The notes below the pieces were generated by a model. That model was not told the origin of the DNA, searched no databases, and was given only the letters and a program-made list of their open reading frames with translations. Position numbers and translations under genes: made by a program. This document shows, one piece after another, positions 26,355-33,264 of a DNA stretch of 64,000 nt. Within the stretch, counting starts at the first letter, position 1. Each line of letters starts with the position of its first letter. The stretch spans positions 26,144 to 90,143 of the forward strand of contig JAPLFJ010000004.1 in the NCBI GenBank assembly GCA_026390735.1. The letters run 5' to 3'. The stretch comes from Ignavibacteriota bacterium (lineage in GTDB: Bacteria > Bacteroidota > Ignavibacteria > Tepidaquicellales > Tepidaquicellaceae).

Positions 26355-27314
26355 ATGATTTTAACAAAGAATAAAGAAGTTAAGAGTAAAGAGTTTTACG
26401 TTAGCGAGATTTTAAGACTGAAGAAAGAACTGAACGCAGTCCTGCTTGCACACTACTATCAGGAAGGCGACATTCAGGATATTGCAGACCATATCGGCGA
26501 CAGTCTGCAACTTGCACAGGCAGCGGAGAAGACTAATGCTGACGTTATTGTTTTTGCAGGTGTGCATTTTATGGCAGAGACAGCAAAGATTCTTAATCCG
26601 GATAAACTTGTACTGCTTCCCGATTTAAACGCAGGATGCTCGCTTGCAGAAGGCTGCCCCGCCGATTTACTTCAGAAGTTCAAAGATAAACACAAAGACC
26701 ATATAATAATAAGTTATATAAACTGTTCAGCAGAAGTAAAGGCAATGTCTGACATTATCTGTACTTCTTCGAACGCAGAAAAGTTAGTTAAGCAGATTCC
26801 AGAATCACAGAAGATAATATTTGCACCTGATAAAAATCTCGGAAGTTATTTAATCAAGAAGACAGGACGCGACATGGTTCTCTGGCAAGGTGCCTGTATT
26901 GTTCACGAGACTTTCAGCGAGAGAAAGATAATGATGCTCAAACTTGAGAATCCGAAGGCAAAACTAATTGCACATCCTGAATGCGAAGAGAAGATACTTA
27001 TGAATTCTGACTTTGTCGGTTCGACGAGTGCACTGCTGAATTTTGTTGAGAAAGATTCTGCGACTGAGTTTATTGTTGCTACTGAACCTGGAATAATACA
27101 CCAGATGGAGAAGGCGTGTCCTGATAAGAAGTTTATATTAGCACCGCCTGAAGCAAACTGTTCGTGCAATGAATGTCCGTATATGAAACTGAACACTATG
27201 GAGAAGTTGTATTTGTGTATGAGAGACGGGACACCTGAGATAATACTCGATAAGGAAATACAGAGAAGAGCACTGGTACCTATACAGAGAATGCTGGAGA
27301 TGAGTAAAAAATAA
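26355..27314 (+). CDS. nadA: Quinolinate synthase
   Basis: NadA condenses iminoaspartate with dihydroxyacetone phosphate to quinolinate, the second step of de novo NAD synthesis, using a [4Fe-4S] cluster. The 319-residue protein has the start [20 protein letters not shown] and the conserved Cys regions [26 protein letters not shown] and [17 protein letters not shown]. nadB and nadC are not in this window. The stop codon overlaps the predicted 3' end of rnpB on the opposite strand. Confidence 0.96.
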   Translation: MILTKNKEVKSKEFYVSEILRLKKELNAVLLAHYYQEGDIQDIADHIGDSLQLAQAAEKTNADVIVFAGVHFMAETAKILNPDKLVLLPDLNAGCSLAEGCPADLLQKFKDKHKDHIIISYINCSAEVKAMSDIICTSSNAEKLVKQIPESQKIIFAPDKNLGSYLIKKTGRDMVLWQGACIVHETFSERKIMMLKLENPKAKLIAHPECEEKILMNSDFVGSTSALLNFVEKDSATEFIVATEPGIIHQMEKACPDKKFILAPPEANCSCNECPYMKLNTMEKLYLCMRDGTPEIILDKEIQRRALVPIQRMLEMSKK

Positions 27315-27691
27315 CTGTTTCGCAGTAAGCCGGATTTTGTGACTCTTGCGAGCCGGCAACCATTTATCTTGGTCTGTCATTACTTTCAGACTCTTTGCAT
27401 CCTACCCCGAAAGTATTAAGAAGTAAGCAGCACTTCAACTTTCTATACGCGGACTTGCTCCGGATGAGGTTTATCAATCTTAAAGATTGCTCTTTAAATG
27501 GTAGGCTCTTACCCTGCCGTTTCACCCTTATCCCGATGAATCGGGACGGTATTCCTTTCTGTGACACTTTCTAACTGTGCTTCTTGCGAAACACAATTCC
27601 GGGGAACTCCCCCGACATCCCTGCTTTTACGGAGTCCGGACTTTCCTCACCGTGGATTGCTCCACCAGCGCGATTGCCTTGCGAAACAGTT
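27313..27691 (-). ncRNA. rnpB: RNase P RNA
   Basis: This is the catalytic RNA that removes the 5' leader of tRNA precursors. The ends pair over 12 bases (AACTGTTTCGCA with TGCGAAACAGTT, helix P1). The conserved core is visible: GAGGAAAGTCCGGACTCC near the 5' end, GGGTGAAACGGCAGGGTAAG in the middle, GGGTAGGATGCAAAG later, and AAATCCGGCTTACTGCGAA at the 3' end. The length of about 379 bases fits the A-type. It begins 14 bases after the zinc-ribbon gene on the same strand and meets the end of nadA. Confidence 0.95.
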
Positions 27692-27705
27692 AAACTTATT
27701 GTTGA

Positions 27706-28554
27706 TTAAATATTTTCTATCAGTTTTTCATCAATCATAATTCTTCCGCAGGACTGGCAGAGGAAAATATCTTCTGCAACCCTTATTTCAATTTCTCTTT
27801 GCGGAGGAACCGAGTTATAACAGCCGCTGCAATTACCTTTTCTTACTATTGCAGTTGCTTCACCTTTTAAAGAACCGTTGATGCGTTCATAAAGTGTCTT
27901 ATGCTTATCTTCAAGTTTCTCGAGTATAACTTTTCTCTTTTCAATAAGTTCGTTCTCTTCTTCTTCAAACTGTTTGTTAAGAGAATTAAGGTGCGATGTA
28001 TCTTCTTTAAGTTCTGCTTTCAGTTCTTCGTAACTCTTCGACATTTCAAGAATACCCTTAACAAGGTTTTCCTGGTACGATTTAAGTTCTTTTAATCTTG
28101 CATCATTCTTATCTGTTGTTTCCATCATTGCATCAATCTGTTTTGTTATCTCATCGTATTCCTTGTTATTCTTTGCTTTATATTTCGACTCATCGTACTT
28201 CGTAACTTTATCATCAAGGTTTTTATTCTCTTTATTAAGTGCTTTTTCTTCACTCTCAAAAGTTTTCAGTTTTGCTTTATCCTCGGTAAGATGCACTTCA
28301 ACAACCGCCATTCTTTCCTTCAGATTCTCAATCCTTACGGGCAGGTCACCTTTTTCATCATCTATTTCAGCAAGTTCCTCATCAATCTTCGTTAATTCAT
28401 ACAGCATCAGAAGTATTTTCACGTAACTTTCTTTCTTCGCTATTGCTCCTTCTTCAAAATATTCAAGAATCTTTGCATCAGGAAGGTTAGATTCATTATT
28501 CCCTGATTCGGTTGATTCACTTGCATTAACAATGTTTTCGTTTGATTCGTCCAT
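27706..28554 (-). CDS. C4-type zinc-ribbon coiled-coil protein
   Basis: The 282-residue protein is mostly a long antiparallel coiled coil (about residues 45-215) followed by a C-terminal C4 zinc ribbon: CSGC, 18 residues on CQSC (about residues 243-269), as in the zf-RING_7 (PF02591) family. The role is unknown; related proteins are proposed to bind nucleic acid. It lies 1 base after a Nif3-like gene, a pairing seen in many phyla, and just before rnpB, with which it may be cotranscribed. Confidence 0.85.
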   Translation of the reverse strand: MDESNENIVNASESTESGNNESNLPDAKILEYFEEGAIAKKESYVKILLMLYELTKIDEELAEIDDEKGDLPVRIENLKERMAVVEVHLTEDKAKLKTFESEEKALNKENKNLDDKVTKYDESKYKAKNNKEYDEITKQIDAMMETTDKNDARLKELKSYQENLVKGILEMSKSYEELKAELKEDTSHLNSLNKQFEEEENELIEKRKVILEKLEDKHKTLYERINGSLKGEATAIVRKGNCSGCYNSVPPQREIEIRVAEDIFLCQSCGRIMIDEKLIENI

Positions 28555-28555
28555 T

Positions 28556-29188
28556 TTATATTAGTTTTATATTATTTTGATTTTCTTCGAATGATATTGA
28601 TACTTCAGCTTTAAACTTCTTAGCCAGTGCTTTTACGTGCTCGTCGCATAAGTTTTCAAACATAAGCAGTCTTGAAAACTTCAGGTCTGAGAATCCTTTT
28701 GCGATAACAACTTTATTGTTCAGTCTGTAGATAAGTTCTTCCAGTGTTACTTTACCCTTCAGTTCACAATAATAAGCAGCTACATCTTTTGTCCTCTTGG
28801 TAAACTCATAAACTTCATAAGCAGGTTCTTCATAAGGATGGTTTGCGAGCAGCGCGTCGTTTACTGCATCGAGCTCTTCACTTCCGCATTCCATTTCCAG
28901 CCTTACTTCTTCCTCGAACGATAATTTTCCAACCTTACCCGAAAAAGGTTTGGCTGATTTACCGGGTACAAAAGTACCGACACCTTTCATCCTGAAGGAG
29001 CAAACAGTGTAATTACCTATTCTGCCTGCACCGGCATTAGCGAGTTCGTACGTTAGCTTGTCAACACTTTTCAGAGGGACATAAGTTACTACCTTTTTTC
29101 TGTTAACATACTTGTATTGAACAGGGGTAAGTGACTTAATTTCAGTTTTCTTAAAATAATCAAATATTTTATTCATTGGGGTATACAT
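28556..29188 (-). CDS. Reduced Nif3-like protein (insert domain with partial core)
   Basis: The 210-residue protein matches the inserted PII/CutA-like domain of Nif3/YqfO proteins: VTYVPLKSVDKLTYELANAG, GRIGNYTVCSFR and NHPYEEPAYEVYEF. A full Nif3 protein is about 360 residues with two metal-binding core halves around this insert. Here only about 30 residues precede it, and after VTLEELIYRLN only about 55 remain, without the His/Asp/Glu metal ligands. It keeps the usual place before the C4 zinc-ribbon gene. A second ATG at 29176 is an alternative start, since a terminator T-run abuts the first. Confidence 0.75.
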   Translation of the reverse strand: MYTPMNKIFDYFKKTEIKSLTPVQYKYVNRKKVVTYVPLKSVDKLTYELANAGAGRIGNYTVCSFRMKGVGTFVPGKSAKPFSGKVGKLSFEEEVRLEMECGSEELDAVNDALLANHPYEEPAYEVYEFTKRTKDVAAYYCELKGKVTLEELIYRLNNKVVIAKGFSDLKFSRLLMFENLCDEHVKALAKKFKAEVSISFEENQNNIKLI

Positions 29189-29216
29189 AAAAAAAGTGCA
29201 TCCTTGTGGGATACAC
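29189..29216 (-). terminator. Terminator-like hairpin ending at the start codon of the Nif3-like gene
   Basis: On the minus strand GTGTATCC, loop CACAA and GGATGCAC (one G-T pair) form an 8-bp stem followed by seven T, and the next base is the A of ATG. It could terminate metF, but it also lies downstream of a promoter-like sequence, so it may be an attenuator for the Nif3-like gene. Confidence 0.65.
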
Positions 29217-29248
29217 CTTAAACTTAAACAATTAAACTATGAAAAACT

Positions 29249-29278
29249 ATTATATCTTCGTGCTTTTCCATGTATCAA
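29249..29278 (-). promoter_or_regulatory. Sigma70-like promoter candidate before the Nif3-like gene
   Basis: On the minus strand TTGATA, 18 bases, TATAAT, one mismatch from the classical consensus. Transcription would start near 29242, about 25 bases before the hairpin. Confidence 0.4.
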
Positions 29279-29316
29279 TATAGTAATATATAAAAACACT
29301 TTCAATCTAAAATTCA

Positions 29317-30270
29317 TTATAACATCAGTTTTTTAAAAAGCATCTGAACAGGTTTGCTGTACTGCAGAATGTAAAAATGCACAGCAGGGACTTTTTTATT
29401 CAGCAATTCCTCCACCTGTTTGCAGGCCCATTCAACACCTATTTCCATAACGTGTTTATCATCGGCAGCAATAACCTCGTTGTAAAGGTCTTCGGGTATA
29501 TCAATGTAGAAATCCCTCGGAAGACTGGTTAAATGCTTTTTCTGTGTAATTATCTTCAATCCCGGAATAACAGGTATATCGAAACCTTCTTTCCTGATTG
29601 TATCAACATAATTGAAATAATGCTTATTATCGAAGAACATCTGCGATACTATGTAATTAGCACCTGATGAGATTTTATTCCTTACTACTTCAATATCAGC
29701 TTTTATGTTAGGTGATTCATAATGTTTTTCGGGATACCCTGCAACTCCGATACAAAAGTCAGTCGGGGTGGCATCGAGCAAATCGACTTCGAGATAATTA
29801 CCTTTGTTCATCTGTGTTACCTGTTCAACGAGTTCAACTGCAAAGTCATTCGTAGTCTTTCCCTGCGGAGTAGGTTTCTTGAATCCTTTATCATCACCCT
29901 GAATTGCGAGAACATTCTCAATGCCAAGGTAATGCAGTTCAATCAGAGCATCTTCAGTTTCTTCTTTGGTAAAACCTTTGCAGAGAATATGCGGGACAGT
30001 ATCTATGTTGTATTTATTCTTTATTGCAACACTGATACCAATAGTACCCGGTCTTTTCCTCTTAACCTTCTTTTTGATAATACCTGCGGGTGTTTCTTCG
30101 TACTGCACTTCGGCAGAATGCGAAGTAACATCAATAAACGGAGGATTGAGTTTTATCAGACTCTCCAGAGTACTGAATAACTGATTTATGTCACCGCCTC
30201 TTAAAGGAGGAATAATTTCGTAACTGATTAAGGGGTTCGTGGCTTTCGCCAGATGTTCAACAACTTTCAT
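29317..30270 (-). CDS. metF: Methylenetetrahydrofolate reductase
   Basis: This flavoenzyme reduces 5,10-methylene-THF to 5-methyl-THF for methionine synthesis. The 317-residue protein has the TIM-barrel start LISYEIIPPLRGG with the catalytic Glu, the DVTSHSAEV segment, LGIENVLAIQGDDKG, and GVAGYPEKH before the KISSGANYIVSQMFFD stretch. This is the Bacteroidetes-type variant. It follows the TolB-like gene by 10 bases and is followed by a terminator-like hairpin about 100 bases on. Confidence 0.94.
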   Translation of the reverse strand: MKVVEHLAKATNPLISYEIIPPLRGGDINQLFSTLESLIKLNPPFIDVTSHSAEVQYEETPAGIIKKKVKRKRPGTIGISVAIKNKYNIDTVPHILCKGFTKEETEDALIELHYLGIENVLAIQGDDKGFKKPTPQGKTTNDFAVELVEQVTQMNKGNYLEVDLLDATPTDFCIGVAGYPEKHYESPNIKADIEVVRNKISSGANYIVSQMFFDNKHYFNYVDTIRKEGFDIPVIPGLKIITQKKHLTSLPRDFYIDIPEDLYNEVIAADDKHVMEIGVEWACKQVEELLNKKVPAVHFYILQYSKPVQMLFKKLML

Positions 30271-30280
30271 TATTCAGATT

Positions 30281-31261
30281 TTAATTTAATACATCAGGGT
30301 GCATCGAAGAACCTTTACCTGTAAGGATTTCGCTTTTGCCTGTTGAGATATTTAATACGCCGACGACATAGTTTTTTCCGTCTTCTGCGTCGTAGAGTAT
30401 TCTTTCATTGTCAATCCACACATAATTTGCAGCACTACCGCCTTTGATATCGTGACTTTTCCTGTTACCACCTTCTAAATCCATTGTATAGAATTTAGTT
30501 TTTGATTCGCCGATTTCAACGAAAGCAATCTTATTATCGTCAGGAGAAAACTTAGGCCTGTTTGAACTTGTGATACCTTTGGAAATCGCCTTTTCTTTTC
30601 CGTCTTTATAAATGTGGATTGTACCCTGCAGATTATTGTTAAAAGCAGACCATACAATCATTAAATTGTCAGATGAAATATCGGGTAAAAGGTTTGCGTT
30701 ATCATTATTGCTGATCTGATAAACATTATTCCCTGTAGTATCATCAAGGTCAATAAGCATAACGTCCTTGCCGCCCTGCATAAAAGACGAGAAGACAATC
30801 TTCGAACCGTCTCTGGAAAGCACCTGCTGATTTGAATAACCAAGGTCTGATATTAGTATAGGTTCTGATTCATTTAAAGACATTGCATAGATTGTAAGAA
30901 CACCTTCGTAGTCTGAGTTAAAAACAATAGTTTCACCGTCAGTACCGAATGATGGATGTTCACCGCCAAAAACGAAATACGGATCGGCAGGTTTATCGGT
31001 ATTAACATTATCTACAAAAAATATTCTTCCGTCGTCTGTATTGAAAACAACCTTAGAGCCGTCGGGCGACCATTTCGGAAAGTAACAGTCTGTTGACATA
31101 TCAGTAATTTGTTTTTTGTCGCTTCCGTCTTCATTCATAATAAAGACCTGATAGTACCCTGAACTATTCTGGTCTGAAACATAAGTAATTTTCTTGGATT
31201 GAGATAAAACTAAATTGTACCCTGCCAGAACCATCAGAATCAGGATGATAATCTTTTTCAT
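30281..31261 (-). CDS. Secreted TolB-like beta-propeller (PD40 repeats)
   Basis: The 326-residue exported protein starts at the ATG of KKIIILILMVLAGYNLVLS, a clear signal peptide; an ATG seven codons upstream would only add a polar head. It has about six PD40/WD40-like repeats such as PKWSPDGSKVVFNT, FSRDGSKIVFSS-like and PKFSPDDNKIAFVE. This is the fold of the TolB C-terminal domain, but the TolB N-terminal domain is missing. The role in the periplasm or at the surface is unknown. Its coupling to metF (10 bases) seems to be only positional. Confidence 0.8.
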   Translation of the reverse strand: MKKIIILILMVLAGYNLVLSQSKKITYVSDQNSSGYYQVFIMNEDGSDKKQITDMSTDCYFPKWSPDGSKVVFNTDDGRIFFVDNVNTDKPADPYFVFGGEHPSFGTDGETIVFNSDYEGVLTIYAMSLNESEPILISDLGYSNQQVLSRDGSKIVFSSFMQGGKDVMLIDLDDTTGNNVYQISNNDNANLLPDISSDNLMIVWSAFNNNLQGTIHIYKDGKEKAISKGITSSNRPKFSPDDNKIAFVEIGESKTKFYTMDLEGGNRKSHDIKGGSAANYVWIDNERILYDAEDGKNYVVGVLNISTGKSEILTGKGSSMHPDVLN

Positions 31262-31502
31262 ATAAAATATGTTTATTTGCAAATTATAACTATAATAATA
31301 ATTAAGAAATTCGTGTTAAAAAAGGGAAAAGATAAACGATAATTATAATTTATAAGTATTCTTTTTTGAATTATAGACTTATACAACTTTTGTTCAGACC
31401 TTTCATTTCAGCAAGTTATGGCAGGTTTACAGATATATTTTCGTAATATTGATTCCTTCCTGATGAGCACGTCATTAATCTTCAGAAGCAATCATTATTA
31501 AC

Positions 31503-31533
31503 TTGCATTTAAGAAGATAATTTATTATATTTG
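31503..31533 (+). promoter_or_regulatory. Orphan Bacteroidetes-type promoter candidate
   Basis: TTGC, 19 bases, TATATTTG: the best match in the window to the TTG-N19-TAnnTTTG pattern. No supported gene follows for about 430 bases, which suggests a small RNA or a long leader for arfB. Confidence 0.45.
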
Positions 31534-31638
31534 TACTGAATATTATTAGAGGTTTAGTAATCCTGCATTACGAACTGCAAAGTACAGGACCTCAATTTTG
31601 ACCGAAAATCAACCTTTCAAAAAAAGAATCAGGGAAAT

Positions 31639-31677
31639 GGCGCAGTGGTGGCGCACACGTGACGCACTTTTGGCGCA
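31639..31677. repeat. Four GRCGCA sites phased every 11 bases
   Basis: GGCGCA, GGCGCA, GACGCA and GGCGCA start at 31639, 31650, 31661 and 31672. The 5-base spacers differ from each other, so only the hexamer is conserved. An 11-base period puts all sites on one face of the helix, as in operator or iteron arrays. Confidence 0.6.
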
Positions 31678-31963
31678 GAACTCTGCTATAAACCTACTTA
31701 GATCTCACTTATCACACCCGTATAGCAACAGGCAAAGGACCTGACCAGAACCCAATTTTTACATGTAATTCACACATACAGATATGAATATATAAAGATA
31801 TTATTTCATATTTGTACTCATTTTATTGGTATTATTTACAGGCTTATTCAGGAATATTAGTATTAATATGTATCATTCGTAACGGAGGGTGGTTTGCTCC
31901 AGAATCATAATTATACATACTGTTTTCAATTCATAAATAAATGGAAATGTTATATATTGTGTT

Positions 31964-32374
31964 ATGATTACTAATAAAATATTTGACGAAGTAACTTTTA
32001 AGGCGGCAAGGAGCGGCGGCAAGGGCGGACAGAACGTTAACAAGGTTTCGACAAAAGTGGAATTGTATTTCAATGTGTATAATTCTATGTGCATAAGTTA
32101 TGAAGATAAGATTGTGCTGCTGAATAAACTTGCAAACAGAATTGACAAGAACGGTGTACTGAAGCTTACGTGCGAAACCGAACGGTCACAGTTTAAGAAT
32201 AAACAGATTGTTTCAGATAAGTTCAAAACTATGCTTACTGAAGCACTTAAGAAAAAGAAGAAGCGTATCGAAACAAAACCTACTACGGGCTCGAAGGAAA
32301 AGAGAATCACTTCGAAGAAGATAGTCTCCAGAAAGAAGGCAGTACGTACTGAGAAACATTTCGGTGATGACTAA
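31964..32374 (+). CDS. arfB: Alternative ribosome-rescue factor ArfB (YaeJ-type peptidyl-tRNA hydrolase)
   Basis: ArfB frees stalled ribosomes by hydrolysing peptidyl-tRNA: the tail enters the empty mRNA channel and the GGQ loop enters the peptidyl-transferase centre. The 136-residue protein has ARSGGKGGQNVNKVSTKVEL with GGQ at residues 21-23 and the ArfB-type Lys-rich C-terminal tail (about residues 100-136, with KKKKRIETKPTTGSKEKR). It lacks the codon-recognition domains of RF1 and RF2. It is 3 bases upstream of the laccase-domain gene and likely cotranscribed. Confidence 0.93.
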   Translation: MITNKIFDEVTFKAARSGGKGGQNVNKVSTKVELYFNVYNSMCISYEDKIVLLNKLANRIDKNGVLKLTCETERSQFKNKQIVSDKFKTMLTEALKKKKKRIETKPTTGSKEKRITSKKIVSRKKAVRTEKHFGDD

Positions 32375-32377
32375 TTT

Positions 32378-33112
32378 ATGTTAATAAAACCAGAGATATT
32401 CAATAAGTTCGGGAATGTAATATGCGGAGTAAGTACACGCTTCGGGAAAGAACCTCGTCCGCCTTTTGATTTTAATATGAGCTTTAAAGTCGGTGATGAT
32501 ACAGATGCAGTGAAGAAAAACAGAAAGGACTTTTTCGATGAGCTTGGTATTGACGGTTCTAAAGTTACTTTCCAGTTTCAGACACATTCAACCGTACATA
32601 ACTACGTGGGCGAGACCTGTTTCTTTAACGGTTCGGACGGACTTTATACGGATAAGGAAGATCTGTTCCTCGCAGTGAACGTTGCTGACTGTGTGCCTGT
32701 TTTTATCTATGATTCAGTTAATAAAGTAGTAGCAGGAATACATTCGGGATGGAAAGGTACACAGCAGAGAATTGTGACTCACACAATAAATACACTAATT
32801 GATAAGTTTAAGTCTAAGCCCGGAAACCTTTATGTGTATGTAGGTCCGGGAATAAGCGTTAAGAATTTTGAAGTGGGAAAAGATGTGTTTGATATGTTCG
32901 ATGATGAGTTTAAGGAAATGCGGGACGGGAAGTATTACGTGAACCTGAGAAAAGATATCTATACACGTCTGATAAGACAGGGTGTGAAGGCAGAGAATGT
33001 GGAGGTTTCGGAGTATTGCACGGTTGACGACGAGAACCTGTTTCATTCGTACAGAAGAGACGGGGGAAAATCGGGAAGGATGCTGGGAGTGATAGGTCAA
33101 TTTAAAATTTGA
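32378..33112 (+). CDS. pgeF: Laccase-domain purine nucleoside phosphorylase/PgeF family protein
   Basis: A member of the multicopper-polyphenol-oxidase/YfiH family (PF02578). Family members have purine nucleoside phosphorylase or adenosine deaminase activity; the E. coli member corrects errors in peptidoglycan precursor synthesis. The 244-residue protein has the conserved metal-binding places QTHSTVH, NVADCVPVFI and GIHSGWKGT, plus SEYCTVDDENLFHSYRRDG near the end. It starts 3 bases after arfB. The exact substrate cannot be told. Confidence 0.9.
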   Translation: MLIKPEIFNKFGNVICGVSTRFGKEPRPPFDFNMSFKVGDDTDAVKKNRKDFFDELGIDGSKVTFQFQTHSTVHNYVGETCFFNGSDGLYTDKEDLFLAVNVADCVPVFIYDSVNKVVAGIHSGWKGTQQRIVTHTINTLIDKFKSKPGNLYVYVGPGISVKNFEVGKDVFDMFDDEFKEMRDGKYYVNLRKDIYTRLIRQGVKAENVEVSEYCTVDDENLFHSYRRDGGKSGRMLGVIGQFKI

Positions 33113-33209
33113 AATTGTAAATTTGAAGAGCGTTGTGATTGTTCGTTTTTCGTTGTTGGTCGTTAATAGAATCCGGTTTATACATAAATAAAAGAGGTGA
33201 AAATATTAC

Positions 33210-33240
33210 TTGTTAATTGCGTGATTCTTGATTACGTTTT
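33210..33240 (+). promoter_or_regulatory. Candidate promoter of the large T9SS protein at 33265
   Basis: TTGT, 19 bases, TACGTTTT. It lies 24 bases before the ATG, and a clear Shine-Dalgarno sequence (AAAGGAG, 6 bases before ATG) follows, giving a short normal leader. Confidence 0.4.
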
Positions 33241-33264
33241 CTGATAAGCTTAAAGGAGTAAATT

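Larger units (their letters stand above)
31262..31963. other. Long intergenic region before arfB
   Basis: About 700 bases without a supported gene. It holds a plus-strand promoter candidate (31503-31533), a 48-codon open run after it (TTG start near 31598, beginning LTENQPFKKR, no family signal), and an array of four GRCGCA sites with 11-base spacing inside that run. Either an unannotated small RNA or a small protein could be made here. Confidence 0.45.

Noticed and set aside
27138..27567. Open runs inside the RNase P RNA region
   Set aside because: The conserved RNase P RNA core explains this stretch; the open runs are chance readings.
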